A stretch of 6,614 bases of DNA from Candidatus Heimdallarchaeota archaeon (GTDB lineage: Archaea > Asgardarchaeota > Heimdallarchaeia > Heimdallarchaeales > Heimdallarchaeaceae), in assembly GCA_030628305.1 (NCBI GenBank), contig DAOVRE010000085.1:1-6614 (forward strand), in the 5' to 3' direction. This document shows positions 5,877 through 6,614 of the stretch, piece by piece (position 1 is the first letter of the stretch; the number at the start of each line of letters is the position of its first letter). Both the position numbers and the translations under genes were made by a program. A model generated the notes under the pieces. That model saw nothing but the letters and a program-made list of their open reading frames with translations. It was not told where the DNA came from and did no database searches.

Positions 5877-5901
5877 AAAATAATTGTTTTGCAATTATTT
5901 T
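5877..5901. repeat. Perfect 10-base inverted repeat in the nuclease leader
   Basis: AAAATAATTG (5877-5886) and CAATTATTTT (5892-5901) pair perfectly across a five-base loop. A smaller one follows: AGCAT (5904-5908) with ATGCT (5914-5918). They could be operators or leader hairpins. They lie 30-70 bases before the GTG start. Confidence 0.6.
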
Positions 5902-5947
5902 GAAGCATAAATCATGCTATTGTAATAGATTACTGGAGAAAAGAAGC

Positions 5948-6614
5948 GTGTCAACTCATAACCAAGCATATGGTAAATTAGAAGAAGAAATCATTTGTAG
6001 ACTGTCAAAAGACACAGAATTTATTTATCAAGGGGAGAGCTATAAAACTATAATCTGTACAAAACCAAGAACACAAGGGCGCGGTGGAGAACCCAAAACT
6101 GATGTTTTCATTCGTGCAATAAATCTTTCATCAGAAAATATAAAGGATTTTAGAATATCAGTGAAAATGGATTTAGAAAACGTTTTTGTTGAAAATAAAA
6201 TAACCAAAGATAGATTTAATGAGATATTTAGTTCACAAACACAATCGCTCATAAAGAAATCTTTCACTAATAAAATTATAAAATCTACTGAAATAGTAAT
6301 TGATAAATCAGAAAAGAAGTTTCTCCTCGGTTGGAAATGTGAAATTCTCGTGAATGATACTAGACTGAAAAGAATTAGAATTCCTACTACACCTGAAGAA
6401 GCACTCGAGATTTACTCTGGTCAGAAACGACCTGAACGATTTAGAGACGCTATTATTCTTGGAGAGATTGTGAAAAATTCTGGTATCGCTGAATTCATTC
6501 TATCTTTGAAGGAAGAAGACTTGGATGATGATGCGTTTATGACAAAACTTGTGCCTATCCGGGACTATGTTAAAAAAGCGGATAATCGTATTTTTGATAT
6601 AGTCTTGACTGCCT
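5948..6614 (+). CDS. PD-(D/E)XK-like nuclease, possibly type II restriction endonuclease (3' end outside window)
   Basis: The frame is open for 222 codons from GTG 5948 to the window edge. GGAG (5935-5938) lies nine bases before the GTG and decides the start. The N-terminal part has the layout of a PD-(D/E)XK nuclease: a helix with acidic residues (Y8-G-K-L-E-E-E14), then G46-G-E-P-K-T-D52-V-F-I, a spacer strand, and F68-R-I-S71-V-K73. D52 would bind the metal and K73 would be catalytic; S71 stands where D or E is usual, a variation seen in some families. V81-E-N-K-I-T-K-D-R-F-N-E-I-F94 follows. Such proteins are often restriction enzymes or mobile-element nucleases, but no methyltransferase is in view and the specificity cannot be told. 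Palindromes before the gene suggest tight regulation. I do not recognise a named family, so the nuclease call is an inference from motif spacing. Confidence 0.66.
   Translation, partial: MSTHNQAYGKLEEEIICRLSKDTEFIYQGESYKTIICTKPRTQGRGGEPKTDVFIRAINLSSENIKDFRISVKMDLENVFVENKITKDRFNEIFSSQTQSLIKKSFTNKIIKSTEIVIDKSEKKFLLGWKCEILVNDTRLKRIRIPTTPEEALEIYSGQKRPERFRDAIILGEIVKNSGIAEFILSLKEEDLDDDAFMTKLVPIRDYVKKADNRIFDIVLTA

Noticed and set aside
5672..5947. CRISPR array or attachment site in the repeat-rich gap
   Set aside because: The repeats are inverted and all different, with no regular direct repeat-spacer pattern and no matching tRNA end.
6040..6267. 75-codon reverse-strand ORF
   Set aside because: It lies entirely antisense to the nuclease gene, which has a ribosome binding site and coherent motifs; its translation shows no family resemblance.

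Overview
The window looks like a piece of an archaeal chromosome. It is AT-rich. Several starts have an archaeal TATA-like box about 25 nt upstream and no room for a leader, and two starts have GGTG-type ribosome binding sites. Two surface proteins have the archaeal plan of signal peptide, outer domain and C-terminal membrane anchor. A membrane protein with a cytoplasmic zinc ribbon, a large anchored arylsulfotransferase-like protein and a FLVCR-type transporter together suggest an Asgard-type archaeon. That lineage is inferred from gene style, not shown by any marker gene.

Layout, left to right. Positions 1-57 (-) hold the first 19 codons of uvrA, cut by the window edge. A RimJ/RimL-type GNAT acetyltransferase follows (181-753, -). 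The divergent gap after it contains a short remnant that matches the C-terminal end of a pirin. Next is an MFS transporter of the FLVCR/SLC49 type (965-2218, +), then a convergent gap with terminator structures. Then comes a signal-peptide / outer beta-domain / membrane helix / zinc-ribbon protein (-). Its reading frame is broken by one base in a run of seven A: the signal peptide is at 2868-2972 and the rest at 2306-2776. An anchored arylsulfotransferase-like protein (3169-4740, -) is divergent from a LigB-type class III extradiol dioxygenase-like protein (4835-5671, +). After a gap rich in inverted repeats, a GTG-started gene (5948 to the edge, +) encodes a PD-(D/E)XK-like nuclease, possibly a type II restriction enzyme.

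The genes do not form one pathway. Most are single transcription units with their own promoters. The only pair with a possible common theme is the divergent arylsulfotransferase-like and extradiol dioxygenase-like genes, both from families acting on phenolic compounds. The points most worth checking are the single-base frame break in the zinc-ribbon protein, the cluster of palindromes before the nuclease, and the pirin remnant.
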